A stretch of 64,000 nucleotides of DNA from Nocardioides luteus (GTDB lineage Bacteria > Actinomycetota > Actinomycetes > Propionibacteriales > Nocardioidaceae): contig NZ_BMRK01000001.1 of the NCBI RefSeq assembly GCF_014648595.1, positions 434,001-498,000 on the forward strand, given 5' to 3'. Below are positions 35,245 through 43,186 of this stretch, piece after piece. The position numbers and the translations under genes are program-made. Each line of letters starts with the position of its first letter. Within the stretch, counting starts at the first letter, position 1. The notes under the pieces were generated by a model that saw nothing but the letters and a program-made list of their open reading frames with translations, ran no database searches and was not told the DNA's origin.

Positions 35245-36234
35245 ATGTTGGGGGATGTCGTCGAGGACTTCTTGACCGACAGAGCGACGCTCACCCGCCG
35301 CGGGCTCAACGACAAGTCCCGTGCCGCCTACCGTCAGGACATCACCGCCTGGGCGCGCCAGCTGCACGCCGATGCGGGCGGCGACCCCGAGGCCGACGAC
35401 GTGCTGGCCCTGGTCCCGATCTCCGGGCTCACCGACCAGAACGTACGCATCGCCTACCGGTCGCTGCGAGAGAGCTCGGCCGCGGCGACCTGTCAGCGGC
35501 GGGTCGGCACGTTGCGGCTGTTCACCCACTGGCTCCAGCTGGAGGGACATCTGCTGGTGGATCCGACGCTGCGCATCGAGGCTCCTGAGCGGCCGAGCCG
35601 GCTGCCTGCGGGCTGGAGTGTCGACGAGCTGCGCCGCCTGGCTCGGGTCGCCTCCACGCCACGGGAGGGCACCGACCGACGCCGCTGGCCGGCGCGCGAC
35701 CGGGCGATCTTCGCGGTCCTGGTCACCACCGGCGTACGTGCTGCCGAGCTGTGCAGCCTCACCGTGGGATCGATCCGGCGCGAACCCGACGGCGAGACGT
35801 TGCTACGAGTCATCGGCAAGGGCGACAAGCAGCGCAACCTGCCGTTGCCTCCGGAGGCCGTCGACGCGGTCGACGTCTATCTGACCGAGCTCGAGGCTCG
35901 CTTCGGCGCTCGCGACTCCGCTGACAGCCTGTTCCTGCTGACCTCGGGCAAGCAGCTTCGCCCAGGGGCGCTCAACCACCTGGTCGAGACCTGGATCCGG
36001 CTGGCCGGCGTCCCCAAGCAGCCCGGTGAGGCCGCGCACGCCTTCCGCCACAGCGCAGCCAAGGGACTGATCCGCTCCGGCGTGCCCGTACCTGCCGTCC
36101 AGGGGATCCTCGGCCACGAGGACCTGAAGACGACCGGCATCTACGTCAAGGCGACTGCGGCCGACACTCGTGATGCCGTGCTGCTCTCACCGGCGCGCGA
36201 GGTGCTGCGGGAGACGGCGGAGACTACGGCTTGA
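35245..36234 (+). CDS. Tyrosine recombinase (XerC/XerD-like), adjacent to dif
   Basis: A 329-residue integrase. The N-terminal SAM-like core-binding domain spans about residues 1-105. The catalytic domain has all six active-site residues: Arg165 (TTGVRAAEL), Lys192 (GKGDKQR), His265 and Arg268 (HAFRHS), His291 (GHEDL) and Tyr300 (GIY). The start at 35245 is supported by GAGGA seven bases upstream; in-frame starts at 35191 and 35221 are possible. There are no excisionase, relaxase or phage genes nearby. It lies 0.5 kb from a dif sequence, with the dyad at 35161 just upstream. Confidence 0.88.
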   Translation: MLGDVVEDFLTDRATLTRRGLNDKSRAAYRQDITAWARQLHADAGGDPEADDVLALVPISGLTDQNVRIAYRSLRESSAAATCQRRVGTLRLFTHWLQLEGHLLVDPTLRIEAPERPSRLPAGWSVDELRRLARVASTPREGTDRRRWPARDRAIFAVLVTTGVRAAELCSLTVGSIRREPDGETLLRVIGKGDKQRNLPLPPEAVDAVDVYLTELEARFGARDSADSLFLLTSGKQLRPGALNHLVETWIRLAGVPKQPGEAAHAFRHSAAKGLIRSGVPVPAVQGILGHEDLKTTGIYVKATAADTRDAVLLSPAREVLRETAETTA

Positions 36235-36694
36235 TCGCTCTGGTGGCGATGTAACCGGACATGTGCCGCGAGGTGGCGTCCGCGTGGTGCGGTGCCTCGA
36301 CCAGGTGGGTCAGAGCGAACCCGGCGGCGAGCTGTCCACCGATCTGCGCGCTCAGCGAGTGGCTGTACTCGATCGGGCCGTCGCCATAGGCACGCTCACG
36401 ATCCGCCGGTGTCAGATCCAGCGAGCTGAACGGCAGCCGGTGGCGTACGACCAGCTCATCGGCGTCGAGCGCGACCTCATCGAAGAGGTAGACGTCCGGG
36501 TTCATGAAACCGGTCATCAGCGTGCCGCCAGGGCGCAGCACCCGGAACGTCTCAGCCCAGACAGGCCTCAGATCCGGGCAGAACAGCGTCGAGACCGGGT
36601 TGAAGACGATGTCGAAGGCGGCGTCGTCGAAGGCTCCGAGGTCACGCATGTCACCCAGCGCGGTCTGCAACGACAGCCCGTCCCGAGCAGCCAC
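36224..36694 (-). pseudogene. 5'-truncated SAM-dependent methyltransferase
   Basis: The frame gives VAARDGLSLQTALGDMRDL, FDIVFNPVSTLFCPDLRPVWAETFRVLRPGG and MSGYIATRAIKP, the C-terminal 150 or so residues of a class I methyltransferase. The motif I strand (VLDVGCGGG-like) and everything before it, about 110 residues, are missing. The frame stays open upstream only to a stop at 36743-36745, inside the dif sequence. The homologous part appears to end where dif begins. It converges with the recombinase gene (stop overlap). Not expected to bind SAM. Confidence 0.75.
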
Positions 36695-36725
36695 CTCGTC
36701 GTCGCGGGACGGCTCAGCGACGTAT

Positions 36726-36753
36726 TTCGCCGATAATGCACATTATGTCAACT
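36726..36753 (+). other. dif: Chromosome dimer resolution site dif (candidate)
   Basis: Left half TTCGCCGATAA (36726-36736), 6-bp centre TGCACA (36737-36742), right half TTATGTCAACT (36743-36753). The halves form an imperfect dyad as in all Xer sites. The 28 bp agree with the actinobacterial dif consensus as I remember it at every position but one (C for G next to last). A site this close is expected once per chromosome, at the replication terminus. Confidence 0.82.
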
Positions 36754-36785
36754 GACGTAGGAAACCGCGCACAGGAGCGGCTCCC

Positions 36786-37472
36786 CTAACGGCTCGCCCG
36801 CTCACGAACAGCCTCCGCGAACGGGCTCCACACGAACCACGTCGACAGCCCCCGGACGAGCCGTGGCGAACCGGCGACGTCGATCAACCCGTCCGCCAGC
36901 GACTTCTCCCAGTGGCAGAACCCGTTGAAGACATCCGACAACGCGGCGGTCGTCGTCGTGACGACCAGATCCGCCTCGAACCCCGGGTGCTGTGCACACA
37001 CCGACGCCTCGCCACGGTCCAGCACGATCCAGATGGTCTCCGGCTCCGGCGCCGTGAAGTGGAACTCGATGACGACGCGTCGTGGCGGGAAGCGTTCTGG
37101 CCTGATCCTGCGGTGCATCCACCAGGTCAGTGTGACCGGGTCGATCTCGTGCGGACGAATGTCGTCGAACAACCATTCGACCGCCCACCTACCCAGCGCA
37201 TCCACCACGCGCTCCATGTCCTTGCCGGCGGCGGTCAGGTGGTATTCGTTCCCCTTGCCCGTCGGCGACGGCCACGTCTCGACCACGCCCATCCGTTCCA
37301 GGTGGCGCAGCCGCTGCACCAGCAGCGAGCGCGAGATCCCGGGCATGCCACGAGCGATGTCGTTGAAGCGTACGTTGCCCAGGATCAGCTCACGGATGAT
37401 CAGCGGCGTCCAGCGGTCCGCGATGACCTCGCTGGCCATCGCGACCGGGCAGTAGCGGCCGTAACCGGGCAT
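36786..37472 (-). CDS. HxlR family regulator with SCP2-like C-terminal domain
   Basis: Residues about 8-100 are an HxlR winged helix (ADRWTPLIIRELILGNVRFNDIARGMPGISRSLLVQRLRHLE). The C-terminal half (about 110-220) resembles an SCP2-like sterol/ligand-binding domain (VVIEFHFTAPEPETIWIVLDRGEASV and WEKSLADGLIDVAGSPRLVRGLSTWF). 228 residues. Divergent from the BBE-type flavoprotein gene, with an inverted repeat between them, so it probably controls that gene. Confidence 0.85.
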   Translation of the reverse strand: MPGYGRYCPVAMASEVIADRWTPLIIRELILGNVRFNDIARGMPGISRSLLVQRLRHLERMGVVETWPSPTGKGNEYHLTAAGKDMERVVDALGRWAVEWLFDDIRPHEIDPVTLTWWMHRRIRPERFPPRRVVIEFHFTAPEPETIWIVLDRGEASVCAQHPGFEADLVVTTTTAALSDVFNGFCHWEKSLADGLIDVAGSPRLVRGLSTWFVWSPFAEAVRERASR

Positions 37473-37507
37473 GCTCGAGATCGTGCCACCGCTCCCCCGG
37501 CGCCGAT

Positions 37508-37524
37508 AGTACGAAAACTGTACT
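37508..37524. promoter_or_regulatory. HxlR-type operator
   Basis: AGTAC (37508-37512) and GTACT (37520-37524) are inverted around 7 bp in the divergent promoter region. GTAC-containing dyads are typical HxlR targets. Confidence 0.55.
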
Positions 37525-37581
37525 GGCCAGGTGTCATCTCAGGACTGGTTGCGGCAGCTGTCGCAGTCCGACGCTGGCGGC

Positions 37582-38955
37582 ATGACAACCATCAACCAGC
37601 TCCACGAGAGCGTACGAGCCCGGGTGGTCACACCCGAGGACTCCGGCTACGACGAGGCTCGGGCCGTATGGAACGGGATGATCGACCGCCGTCCGGCTGC
37701 CATCGTGCAGGCCGCGGAGGTCGGCGACGTCGTCGCCGCGGTCAACTTCTGCCGGGAGAGCGGCCTCCCGCTGGCCGTGCGCGGCGGCGGGCACAGCGCC
37801 CCGGGCTTCGGGACGATCGACGACGGCCTGGTCATCGACCTCTCCCCCATGCGTTCGGTCGAGGTCGACCCCACCGCTCGAACCGCAGGCGCGGGCGGCG
37901 GTGCGACCCTGGGCGACCTCAACGAGGCGACCCACAAGCACGGTCTCGCCACGCCCGGCGGGATCGTGTCGACGACCGGCGTGGGTGGACTCACGCTGGG
38001 CGGCGGGATCGGCTACCTCACCCGAGGGTTCGGGCTCTCGATCGACAACCTCCGCTCTGCCGAGGTGGTCACCGCGGACGGCCAGGTGCGTCGCGCCAGC
38101 GAGTCCGAGAACCCCGACCTGTTCTGGGCGCTGCGCGGAGGCAGCGGGAACTTCGGGGTCGTCACGACCTTCGAGTTCGACCTGCACCCCGTGGACGAGG
38201 TCGTCGTCGGCCTCTTCTTCTACGAGCTCGAGCACGTCGGCGACCTGCTGCGCTTCTTCCGCACCTGGGTTCAGGAGGCCGACGAGCGCTATGGCGCCTT
38301 TCCCGCCTTCCAGGTCGCTCCTCCCCTGCCCTTCCTCCCCGAGGAGCGCCACGGCGACACCTTCTGCGCCGCCGTCGTCCACTGGAGCGGGCCGGTCGAG
38401 GAGGGCGAGGCGGCGATGCAGCCGTTCCGCGACCTCGCACCGCGGGTCGGCGAGATGGTCTCTCCCATGCCCTACCCGTGGCTCAACAGCGCGTTCGACG
38501 ACCTGTTCCCTCGCGGCGTACGCAGCTACTGGAAGGGCAACTACGTCACGGAGCTGACCGACGAGGCGATCGAGGTGCACCTGGCCCACGGCCCGAAGGC
38601 ACCCAACGCGAGCTCGACCATGCACCTCTACCCGATCAACGGCGCCGCCTCTCGCGTCGGCGCGACGGACACCGCGTTCTCCTACCGGCACGCGACGTTC
38701 TCGACGGTCATCGTCTCCGCCTGGACCGACCCCGCGGACGACGCCGCCAACATCGGCTGGGTGCGGGAGTACGCCGAGGCGCTCACGCCGCACTCGGAGG
38801 CCGGTGGCTACGTGAACTTCATGTCCGAGGACGACCAGGGCCGCGTCAGCAACAACTACGGCAGCAACTTCGCGCGGCTCCGGGAAGTCAAGGACGAGTA
38901 CGACCCGGGCAACCTCTTCGGTCACAACCAGAACGTGCCGCCGCGCGGAGCGTAG
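37582..38955 (+). CDS. FAD-binding oxidoreductase, BBE type
   Basis: A berberine-bridge-enzyme-like flavoprotein, 457 residues from the ATG at 37582; the in-frame GTG at 37531 lies almost on the operator and is less likely. The FAD_binding_4 domain has RGGGHS with the His that usually carries 8-alpha-linked FAD; the usual second attachment Cys is replaced in GGIVSTTGVGGLTLGGGIG. The C-terminal BBE motif is NNYGSNFARLREVKDEYDPGNLF. Probably oxidises an alcohol or sugar; substrate unknown. Confidence 0.86.
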   Translation: MTTINQLHESVRARVVTPEDSGYDEARAVWNGMIDRRPAAIVQAAEVGDVVAAVNFCRESGLPLAVRGGGHSAPGFGTIDDGLVIDLSPMRSVEVDPTARTAGAGGGATLGDLNEATHKHGLATPGGIVSTTGVGGLTLGGGIGYLTRGFGLSIDNLRSAEVVTADGQVRRASESENPDLFWALRGGSGNFGVVTTFEFDLHPVDEVVVGLFFYELEHVGDLLRFFRTWVQEADERYGAFPAFQVAPPLPFLPEERHGDTFCAAVVHWSGPVEEGEAAMQPFRDLAPRVGEMVSPMPYPWLNSAFDDLFPRGVRSYWKGNYVTELTDEAIEVHLAHGPKAPNASSTMHLYPINGAASRVGATDTAFSYRHATFSTVIVSAWTDPADDAANIGWVREYAEALTPHSEAGGYVNFMSEDDQGRVSNNYGSNFARLREVKDEYDPGNLFGHNQNVPPRGA

Positions 38956-38958
38956 GGA

Positions 38959-39471
38959 TCAGTCCTTGTCGGGGCCGTTCGCGCGGACCCGCTCGACGTT
39001 GACCAGCGACTCCTGAAGCTCGTCGAGCCACTCGCTCGAGTGTTGCTGGACGAGCTTCACGCACCAGGCGAGGGCGTCGCTGCGGCTACGTGCGACCCCT
39101 CCGGAGACGAGCAGGTCGAGCACCGCGCGCTCGGGCTGGCGCAGGCGGGTCATGACCGGGGCGGAGACGTTGGTGAACAGGTGGCGCTCTCCCCCTATCT
39201 CCACCGCCCAGGAGACCTTCCGGTCGAACTTCCGCTCGGCCTGACGCGCGACCGCCATCCGGTCCTCGCGGGTCCGCTCGCGGAACTCGGCGGCCCTCCC
39301 CTGGTTCGCCGCGGCGCGCTCCTCCTCGGGAGCGTCGTCGGCGAGCTTGGGCTCGTTGATCCGTCCGGTGACAGTGATCTCCTCGCGGTCGACCACGACA
39401 TCGACGACCTCGTCGTACACACCTTCGGGCAGCCGTCCGGCGAACCACCCGCGCAACTCTGACGTAAGCAT
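38959..39471 (-). CDS. Uncharacterised protein with RHH-like C-terminus
   Basis: A 170-residue protein starting MLTSELRGWFAGRLPEGVYDEVVDVVVDREEITVTG. The middle is charged and helical with no recognised domain. The C-terminal part (VARSRSDALAWCVKLVQQHSSEWLDELQESL) resembles a ribbon-helix-helix type regulator. A palindrome TGTAA-N6-TTACA overlaps the start codon, which would suit autoregulation. I do not know the family function. Confidence 0.7.
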   Translation of the reverse strand: MLTSELRGWFAGRLPEGVYDEVVDVVVDREEITVTGRINEPKLADDAPEEERAAANQGRAAEFRERTREDRMAVARQAERKFDRKVSWAVEIGGERHLFTNVSAPVMTRLRQPERAVLDLLVSGGVARSRSDALAWCVKLVQQHSSEWLDELQESLVNVERVRANGPDKD

Positions 39472-39486
39472 GTAATCATTCTTACA
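39471..39486. promoter_or_regulatory. Palindromic operator over the start codon
   Basis: TGTAA-TCATTC-TTACA at 39471-39486; the first base is the start codon's A on the other strand. It is AT-rich against a GC-rich background. Binding here would block both transcription and translation start. Confidence 0.5.
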
Positions 39487-39551
39487 ACGCAGCTGGCGGT
39501 GGTTCAAGGAATCTGTACGAGCAGCATCACTGCAGGTCATAGGGTGTCGGA

Positions 39552-40049
39552 GTGCTTCCCGCTCCGACCACGAGGCTCCGGTTCCGCGCGATGACCTCGT
39601 CCGACCTGCCCGACATCGCCACCCTGGAGCTGGGCGGCTCGCGCGGCCCCGCCGGCTGGATCGACTGGAACCAGGACAACTACGAGCGGCACGGCTTCGG
39701 ACTCTGGGTCATCGAGACCCGCGACGGAGGCTTCGTCGGTGACTGCGGGCTGACCGTGCAGGAGGTCGCGGGTGAGCGGTTCGTGGAGGTCGGCTGGCAC
39801 GTGCGTTCCTCGCTCCAACGTCAGGGGTACGCCACCGAGGCAGCCCAGGCCGTCCGGACCGCCGCGGCTGCAGCCGGGGTGGAGCACCTGATCGCGATCA
39901 TCCGGCCGGACAACATCGCCTCTCAGCGTGTGGCGACGAAGATCGGCCTGGCTCTCGAACGCGAGGTCCACAAGGGCGGCGGGCCGGCGCTGGTCTTCGG
40001 AGCCGACCTGCACCCCGAACCACGCCTCGAGCCCGCTCAGTCGGTCTGA
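39552..40049 (+). CDS. GNAT family N-acetyltransferase (RimJ/RimL-like)
   Basis: A 165-residue acetyltransferase from a GTG start. Key parts are TRLRFRAMTSSDLPDIATLE, VEVGWHVRSSLQRQGYATEAAQAV for the acetyl-CoA site and IAIIRPDNIASQRVATKIGL. This is the ribosomal-protein-acetyltransferase-like branch that often has small-molecule or unknown substrates. Its 3' end overlaps the converging MDR gene by 13 bp. Confidence 0.82.
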   Translation: MLPAPTTRLRFRAMTSSDLPDIATLELGGSRGPAGWIDWNQDNYERHGFGLWVIETRDGGFVGDCGLTVQEVAGERFVEVGWHVRSSLQRQGYATEAAQAVRTAAAAAGVEHLIAIIRPDNIASQRVATKIGLALEREVHKGGGPALVFGADLHPEPRLEPAQSV

Positions 40050-41008
40050 GCAGAGCCGGCGAGCTCGACGACCACCTTGCCGCGTACGTGTCGGGCGGCT
40101 TGCATCTCTACGGCCGCGCGGACCTCCTCGACCGGGAACGTGGCCGCTATCGGCACCCGCAGCTCGCCTGCCGCGACCCGCTTCGCGATGTCCAGGAGAG
40201 CTTCCGGCCCGGCGTTCGCGCCGTTGGCTGCCGGTACGCCTTCGACCACGCCCGCGATCGTGCAGATGCGGCCGTCCGGGACGCCGAGCTCGCGGGCGAC
40301 CGCGACGGTGTCGGCTCCGTGCAGGTCGAGGGCGGCGGTGACGGAGCCCATCTCGCGGACCCGGTCGGCCAGTCCCCCGCCGTAGGTCACCGGCTCCGCA
40401 CCCAGGCTGCGCAGGTAGTCCGCCGAGGACTCCGAGCCGGTGCCGATCACACGTGCGCCGGCGATCCGCGCCAACTGGACCGCGAAGACGCCCACCCCTC
40501 CTCCGGCCCCGCCGACGAGCACGGTGTCACCGGCTCGGACCCTCACCACATCGAGAGCGGCGGCAGCGGTGCTGCCTGCGATCGAGAGTGTCGCGGCGGT
40601 GCGGTCGTCGAGACCGTGCGGGGTGTGATGGGCGACTCCGGTGGAGATGTTCCCGTCCGCGTCGATGACCAAATGGTCGGCGAGGGCACGGGACAGAGCC
40701 GTACCGAAGACCCGGTCGCCGACGGCATAGCCGGTCACGTCCGGACCGACTTCGTCGACGACACCGGCGTAGTCGGTGCCGAAGCCGCAGGGTGCGCTCA
40801 GCCCGAACCGCGCCGCGGTCTCGTCGTCGGAGGTCATGAACCAGTCCATGGGGTTGAGACCCCCGGCGCTGACCCGTACCCGGATCTGCCCGGGGCCTGC
40901 GTGCGGCTCCGGCACCTCCTGGACGCTCAGGTTCTCCGGCCCGCCGAAGCGCTCGAGGAGGACCGCCCGGCTCCTGCTCCCCCGGTGGTCGTCGCTGTGG
41001 TGTGGCAT
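40037..41008 (-). CDS. NADP-dependent MDR oxidoreductase (quinone oxidoreductase-like)
   Basis: A 323-residue zinc-independent medium-chain reductase: RAVLLERFGGPENLSVQEVPEPHAGPGQIRVRV, the nucleotide loop VLVGGAGGGVGVFAVQLA and the C-terminal VRGKVVVEL. No zinc-ligand Cys cluster. The start at 41008 (MPHHSDDH) is preferred to an open but Arg-rich extension. Divergent from a TetR gene with a shared 12-8-12 operator, so it is probably induced by a reactive compound recognised by the repressor. Confidence 0.85.
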   Translation of the reverse strand: MPHHSDDHRGSRSRAVLLERFGGPENLSVQEVPEPHAGPGQIRVRVSAGGLNPMDWFMTSDDETAARFGLSAPCGFGTDYAGVVDEVGPDVTGYAVGDRVFGTALSRALADHLVIDADGNISTGVAHHTPHGLDDRTAATLSIAGSTAAAALDVVRVRAGDTVLVGGAGGGVGVFAVQLARIAGARVIGTGSESSADYLRSLGAEPVTYGGGLADRVREMGSVTAALDLHGADTVAVARELGVPDGRICTIAGVVEGVPAANGANAGPEALLDIAKRVAAGELRVPIAATFPVEEVRAAVEMQAARHVRGKVVVELAGSAQTD

Positions 41009-41053
41009 GGTGCGTCTTCTTTCGTCCAGGCGGAGCAGTACTATGTGGACTAT

Positions 41054-41085
41054 GCTCCGGTTATCACTTTCACGATAAACGGAGC
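41054..41085. promoter_or_regulatory. TetR operator between divergent genes
   Basis: GCTCCGGTTATC (41054-41065) and GATAAACGGAGC (41074-41085) pair at 11 of 12 positions across 8 bp. A second dyad, CGGAGCA/TGCTCCG (41031-41037 and 41053-41059), overlaps it. The location between the MDR and TetR genes is the classic arrangement. Confidence 0.7.
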
Positions 41086-41094
41086 GTGTTCCAT

Positions 41095-41673
41095 TTGACA
41101 ACCCCGACCTCCCGATCGTTGCGCGCCGACGCGGCCCGCAACCGCCAGCAGCTGCTCGACGTGGCGACCCGGGTGCTCGCCGAGGCCGAGGGCGAGCCGT
41201 CGATGCGCGCCATCGCCCGGGAGGCCGGCGTCGGGATCGGCACCCTCTATCGCCACTTCCCCACCCGTGAGGCACTGGTGGCGGCCGTCTACCAGGACCA
41301 GGTCGCACGGCTCACGACCGGAGCAGAGGAGCTGCTCGCCGCCGAGGAACCGTCGGTGGCCCTACGGCACTGGATGGACCGGTTCGGCGAGTGGGTGGCT
41401 GCCAAGAGCGGGATGCTCGCCACGCTGCTGACGATGATCGACGCCGGCGACCTGGCCCACACCCGGACCAGGGACGAGCTGCTCGCCGCCGTCTCCACCA
41501 TCCTCGAGGCCGGGGCAGCAGCCGGCGACCTGCGCGAGGACGTCACCGCCGAGGAGGTCTCCGCCGGCCTCATCGGGATCTTCACCGTCGCTCACCAGCC
41601 CGGCAACACCGTCAGCGCCGACCGGCTCCTGGACATCTTCCTCGACGGCCTTCGCCCACAGGACCGCTCCTGA
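41095..41673 (+). CDS. TetR family transcriptional regulator
   Basis: A 192-residue repressor. The HTH is RQQLLDVATRVLAEAEGEPSMRAIAREAGVGIGTLYRHFPTREALVAAVY; the remaining helices form the ligand domain with many small residues. The TTG at 41095 is preferred: GGAG lies 10 bases upstream, while the open frame further upstream would run through the operator. It likely represses itself and the divergent MDR gene. Confidence 0.87.
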   Translation: MTTPTSRSLRADAARNRQQLLDVATRVLAEAEGEPSMRAIAREAGVGIGTLYRHFPTREALVAAVYQDQVARLTTGAEELLAAEEPSVALRHWMDRFGEWVAAKSGMLATLLTMIDAGDLAHTRTRDELLAAVSTILEAGAAAGDLREDVTAEEVSAGLIGIFTVAHQPGNTVSADRLLDIFLDGLRPQDRS

Positions 41674-41689
41674 CTGGCACCATGGCCCG

Positions 41690-43186
41690 GTGACCGACGA
41701 CGCCCCCGCCACCGGCCTGACCGAGCTGCACGCCCGCCGCTTCCTGACCACCGACGCGGCCAGACCGGAGAAGGTCGCCCGCTGGCACGCCAAGGGGCGA
41801 CGTACGGCTCGGGAGAACATCGCGGACCTGGTCGACCCGGGCTCGTTCGTCGAGTACGGACGGTTCATCACCGCTGCTCAGGAGGGCCGCCGAGACCTGG
41901 CCGATCTCGTCGTCGAGACACCCGCCGACGGCATCATCGGCGGCACCGCGACCATCGCGGGGAAGCCGTGCGCGGTGCTCTCCTACGACTACCTGGTGAT
42001 GGCCGGCACCCAGGGCATGCGCGGCCACCGGAAGTCGGACCGGCTCCTGGAGACGGTCAAGCGGATGCGGCTGCCGACGGTCTTCTTCACCGAGGGCGGA
42101 GGCGGCCGCCCCGGCGACACGGACATCCCGCTGGTCTCGGCGCTCGACGTGGAGTCGTTCGCGCTGTGGGGCGAGCTCGAGGGGGTCGTGCCCCGCATCG
42201 CCGTCGTCTCCGGCCGCTGCTTCGCCGGCAACGCGGTCCTCGCAGGATGTGCCGACCTCCGCATCGCCACCCCGGACGCCAACCTCGGCATGGCGGGTCC
42301 GGCGATGATCGCGGGCGGCGGCCTCGGCACCTTCGCCCCCGAGGAGATCGGCCCGGTCTCGGACCACATCGCCAACGGCGTCATCGACATCCTCGTCGAC
42401 GACGAGGCAGCCGCCGTCGCCGCCGTACGCGACCTCTTCTCCTGCCTCGAGACGCCCGCCGAGAGCGGCGATGCTGTTGATCAGGACGAGCTGCGGTCGC
42501 TCCTGCCCGACAACGACCGGGAGGGGTTCGACGTACGTCCTGTCGTCGAGTCGCTCGCCGACACCGACTCGGTCACCTGGCTGCGCGAGGGCTTCGCCCC
42601 GGAGCTCGTCACGGCGCTGGCGCGCATCGACGGAATCCCGGTCGGCGTCATCGCCAACCAGTCGACACACCTGGCCGGAGCGCTCACCAGCGACGCGTCG
42701 GTCAAGGGCGCGGACTTCCTCGCGCTCTGCGGGCGCTGGGACCTGCCGGTGGTCTCCCTGGTCGACACCCCGGGATTCATGGTCGGCCCCGACGCGGAGC
42801 GCACGGGTCTGGTCCGGCATGCATCCCGGATGGTCGTCGCAGGTGCGCAGCTGTCGACGCCGTTGGTCGGCGTGATCCTGCGTCGCGGCTACGGGCTCGG
42901 CGCCCAGGCGATGCTCGGCGGGAGCACCCATCGTCCGCTGATCACCGTCGCCTGGCCCGACGCACACCTCGGCCCGATGGGCCTGGAGGGCGCCGTACGC
43001 CTCTCGATGGCCGGCGAGCTCGCCGCGCTGCCGGAGGATGAGCGTGAGGAGCGCGTGGCCGCGCTCACCGAGGAGTACCGAAAGCAGGCCAGCGCGCTCA
43101 ACGCCGCGCGGATGCACGAGATCGACGACGTGATCGACCCGGCCGAGACGCGTGCCGTGATCGCCGCGACGCTCCGCCGCGCCTAG
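41690..43186 (+). CDS. Acyl-CoA carboxylase carboxyltransferase subunit
   Basis: A 498-residue carboxyltransferase (beta subunit) related to acetyl/propionyl/methylcrotonyl-CoA carboxylases. The N-terminal half has RTARENIADLVDPGSFVEYGRF and FTEGGGGRPG; the oxyanion-hole regions are SGRCFAGNAVLAGCADLRIA and RRGYGLGAQAMLGG, with LVDTPGFMVGPDAE in the C-terminal half. No biotin-carboxylase partner is adjacent. The GTG start is 16 bp after the TetR gene, and the stop overlaps the converging LLM gene. Confidence 0.85.
   Translation: MTDDAPATGLTELHARRFLTTDAARPEKVARWHAKGRRTARENIADLVDPGSFVEYGRFITAAQEGRRDLADLVVETPADGIIGGTATIAGKPCAVLSYDYLVMAGTQGMRGHRKSDRLLETVKRMRLPTVFFTEGGGGRPGDTDIPLVSALDVESFALWGELEGVVPRIAVVSGRCFAGNAVLAGCADLRIATPDANLGMAGPAMIAGGGLGTFAPEEIGPVSDHIANGVIDILVDDEAAAVAAVRDLFSCLETPAESGDAVDQDELRSLLPDNDREGFDVRPVVESLADTDSVTWLREGFAPELVTALARIDGIPVGVIANQSTHLAGALTSDASVKGADFLALCGRWDLPVVSLVDTPGFMVGPDAERTGLVRHASRMVVAGAQLSTPLVGVILRRGYGLGAQAMLGGSTHRPLITVAWPDAHLGPMGLEGAVRLSMAGELAALPEDEREERVAALTEEYRKQASALNAARMHEIDDVIDPAETRAVIAATLRRA

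Noticed and set aside
34500-36760. Prophage or integrative conjugative element around the tyrosine recombinase
   Set aside because: No phage structural, replication, excisionase, relaxase or tra genes and no tRNA target. The recombinase is solitary beside dif.
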